Source: Candidatus Staskawiczbacteria bacterium (lineage in GTDB: Bacteria > Patescibacteriota > Minisyncoccia > Minisyncoccales > Staskawiczbacteraceae). Taken from it: a stretch of DNA of 8,355 nucleotides. Every line of letters begins with the position of its first letter. The first letter of the stretch is position 1. Shown one piece after another: positions 7,338-8,355 of this stretch. Location: the NCBI GenBank assembly GCA_903913175.1, contig CAIWKF010000022.1, positions 1 through 8,355 of the forward strand, written 5' to 3'. The notes below the pieces were generated by a model. That model saw nothing but the letters and a program-made list of their open reading frames with translations, did not search any database and was not told where the DNA came from. A program made the translations under genes and the position numbers.

Positions 7338-8087
7338 ATGAACAATATTAAATTTGGTTTAAAATTATGGTCAATAAATTATGATCTAATAAAAGAATCC
7401 GAGGAACTAATTAGTGGTGGTTTTTTTGATTATATTGAGTTAATGCCAATTCCTGGAACTCAAATTTTGCCATTTAAAAAAAATAACATTCCATATATTA
7501 TTCATTCAACCTCTGATATGTACGGATTTAATATTGCCGACAAGGATAAATATGATTTTAATTTGGATTTAATAAAACAAAATATTGAATGGGCAGATGA
7601 ACTCAACGCAGAATACATAATTGTTCATCCAGGTTTTGGGGAGATGGAAACAGTTCAGAAGTTTTTAGATAAGATGGAAGATAAAAGGATTTTAATTGAG
7701 AATATGCCTAAAGCCGAAATAAACGGAGAAAAAATAGTAGGTTTTACGCCAGAACAAATTAAAGAATTACAAGGAAACAAATTTGGTTTTTGTTTAGATT
7801 TTGGACATGCAATTAAAACAGCTCTAAATTCGGGGATAAATTATAAGCAATATGTTAAAGAATTTTTAAGTTTGAATCCAAAAGTATTTCATATTTCTGA
7901 TGGTACGCTGATTTCTGGGAAAGATGAGCATTTAAATATAGGAGAAGGGGATTATGATTTTTCTTTTTTTGCTGAATGTATTAAAAAAAGCAAAACACGT
8001 TATTTAACGCTTGAAACGCCAAAAATAAATTTAAATTCTTTAAAAAATGACAAAGAAAATATATTAAAATTGAAAGCTATATTATGA
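7338..8087 (+). CDS. Xylose isomerase-like TIM-barrel protein with an endonuclease IV-type trinuclear metal site
   Basis: The 249-residue protein belongs to the AP-endonuclease-2/xylose-isomerase-like TIM-barrel superfamily. Repeating barrel strand ends are visible: I-I-H-S-T at 54-58, I-V-H-P-G-F-G at 95-101, L-I-E-N-M-P at 119-124, C-L-D-F-G-H-A at 152-158, F-H-I-S-D-G at 184-189, D-E-H-L-N-I-G-E-G at 196-204 and L-T-L-E-T-P at 223-228. H56, H97, E121, D154, H157, H185, D196, H198 and E226 line up in order and spacing with the nine zinc ligands of E. coli endonuclease IV, which hydrolyses phosphodiesters. The protein is about 35 residues shorter, and I cannot find the DNA-intercalating Arg loop. 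A small-molecule substrate of the operon is therefore more likely than abasic DNA. It could be an isomerase/epimerase or a hydrolase of a nucleotide-sugar intermediate. Its TGA overlaps the next ATG by 4 bp. Confidence 0.78.
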   Translation: MNNIKFGLKLWSINYDLIKESEELISGGFFDYIELMPIPGTQILPFKKNNIPYIIHSTSDMYGFNIADKDKYDFNLDLIKQNIEWADELNAEYIIVHPGFGEMETVQKFLDKMEDKRILIENMPKAEINGEKIVGFTPEQIKELQGNKFGFCLDFGHAIKTALNSGINYKQYVKEFLSLNPKVFHISDGTLISGKDEHLNIGEGDYDFSFFAECIKKSKTRYLTLETPKINLNSLKNDKENILKLKAIL

Positions 8088-8355
8088 TTTGCATTAAAAA
8101 TTACGAATATTATGAGAAATTGGGTTTTGGCAACTTTAAACTTTGGAGTGAAAAAGATCTTTCTGGATTTTTAATACATGATTATTTTGATGTATCTGGG
8201 AAACTAAGATGGGGCAAAGATATTAACGAAAAAGCTTTTTTTGAAACGCAAGAGAAAAAAATTAAAAAGCATCAAAAAAATAGGATTTTACTTGGAATTT
8301 TAGATAAGTTTCTTTTTAGGTTGTACTTTTTGGGTGGCAATAAAAATAAAAAAAA
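8084..8355 (+). CDS. Unrecognised protein, N-terminal part (3' truncated by the window)
   Basis: An ATG at 8084 overlaps the previous stop as ATGA and opens a frame with no stop to the window edge (90 complete codons). The visible protein begins MICIKNYEYYEKLGFGNFKL. It is rich in Lys, Phe, Tyr and Gly, with basic stretches around residues 60-70 and a hydrophobic segment (ILLGILDKFLFRLYFLGG) near the cut. I do not recognise a family. The ATGA coupling and the unbroken frame support a real gene in the same operon, so it may be another modification or transfer enzyme of the nonulosonate. There is no clear Shine-Dalgarno; GAAAG at 8072-8076 is the only purine run near the start. Confidence 0.65.
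   Translation, partial: MICIKNYEYYEKLGFGNFKLWSEKDLSGFLIHDYFDVSGKLRWGKDINEKAFFETQEKKIKKHQKNRILLGILDKFLFRLYFLGGNKNKK

Noticed and set aside
7338..8087. TIM-barrel gene as a genuine DNA-repair endonuclease IV.
   Set aside because: It is shorter than Nfo, lacks a visible Arg-bearing DNA-intercalating loop near the N-terminus, and sits tightly within a sugar operon. Only the metal site resembles Nfo.
1..8355. Insertion sequences, CRISPR arrays, tRNA or rRNA genes, attachment sites, alternative genetic code.
   Set aside because: I saw no transposase, regular repeat array or RNA-gene signature. TGA ends pseB and the TIM-barrel gene at sensible lengths, which argues against reassigned TGA.

Overview
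This is an AT-rich bacterial window. Hand counts give about 32% G+C over most of pseC and about 39% over pseI. TGA, TAA and TAG are all used as stops, so the standard bacterial code applies. Coding is dense and most starts lack a clear Shine-Dalgarno sequence. No marker gene fixes the lineage. An uncultured AT-rich bacterium (for example a Patescibacteria-type genome, or another SD-poor group) is a guess only. The content is a surface-glycan locus built around a pseudaminic-acid-type nonulosonate pathway.

Layout. Positions 1-693 (+) hold the 3' part of an unrecognised protein, possibly the C-terminal part of a glycosyltransferase. Its stop overlaps by 12 bp the convergent 3' end of a Wzx-type flippase gene on the minus strand (682-2133). 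A 102-bp divergent intergenic region (2134-2235) carries a good sigma70-like promoter facing right and a weaker candidate facing left. From 2236 to the right edge all genes are on the plus strand with gaps of at most 22 bp or with overlaps, so they look like one operon. In order they are pseB (UDP-GlcNAc 4,6-dehydratase, inverting), pseC (PLP aminotransferase), an SpsF-type nucleotidyltransferase, pseI (pseudaminic acid synthase), an arginine:glycine-amidinotransferase-like enzyme, a TIM-barrel protein with an endonuclease-IV-like metal site, and an unrecognised ORF cut by the window end.

How the genes fit together. PseB and PseC would make UDP-4-amino-4,6-dideoxy-AltNAc, PseI would condense the freed hexose with phosphoenolpyruvate, and the SpsF-like enzyme is a candidate for CMP activation. 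The two usual middle steps, PseH (N-acetylation of the C4 amine) and PseG (release of UDP), have no recognisable gene here. In their place are two genes not normally part of the pathway: an amidinotransferase with all its catalytic residues, and a small TIM barrel with nine residues matching the trinuclear metal ligands of endonuclease IV. My main hypothesis is that the amidinotransferase modifies the amino group to a guanidino group in place of acetylation, and that the TIM barrel is a metal-dependent hydrolase (or isomerase) of a pathway intermediate, possibly replacing PseG. This is inference. PseG and PseH may lie just outside the window.
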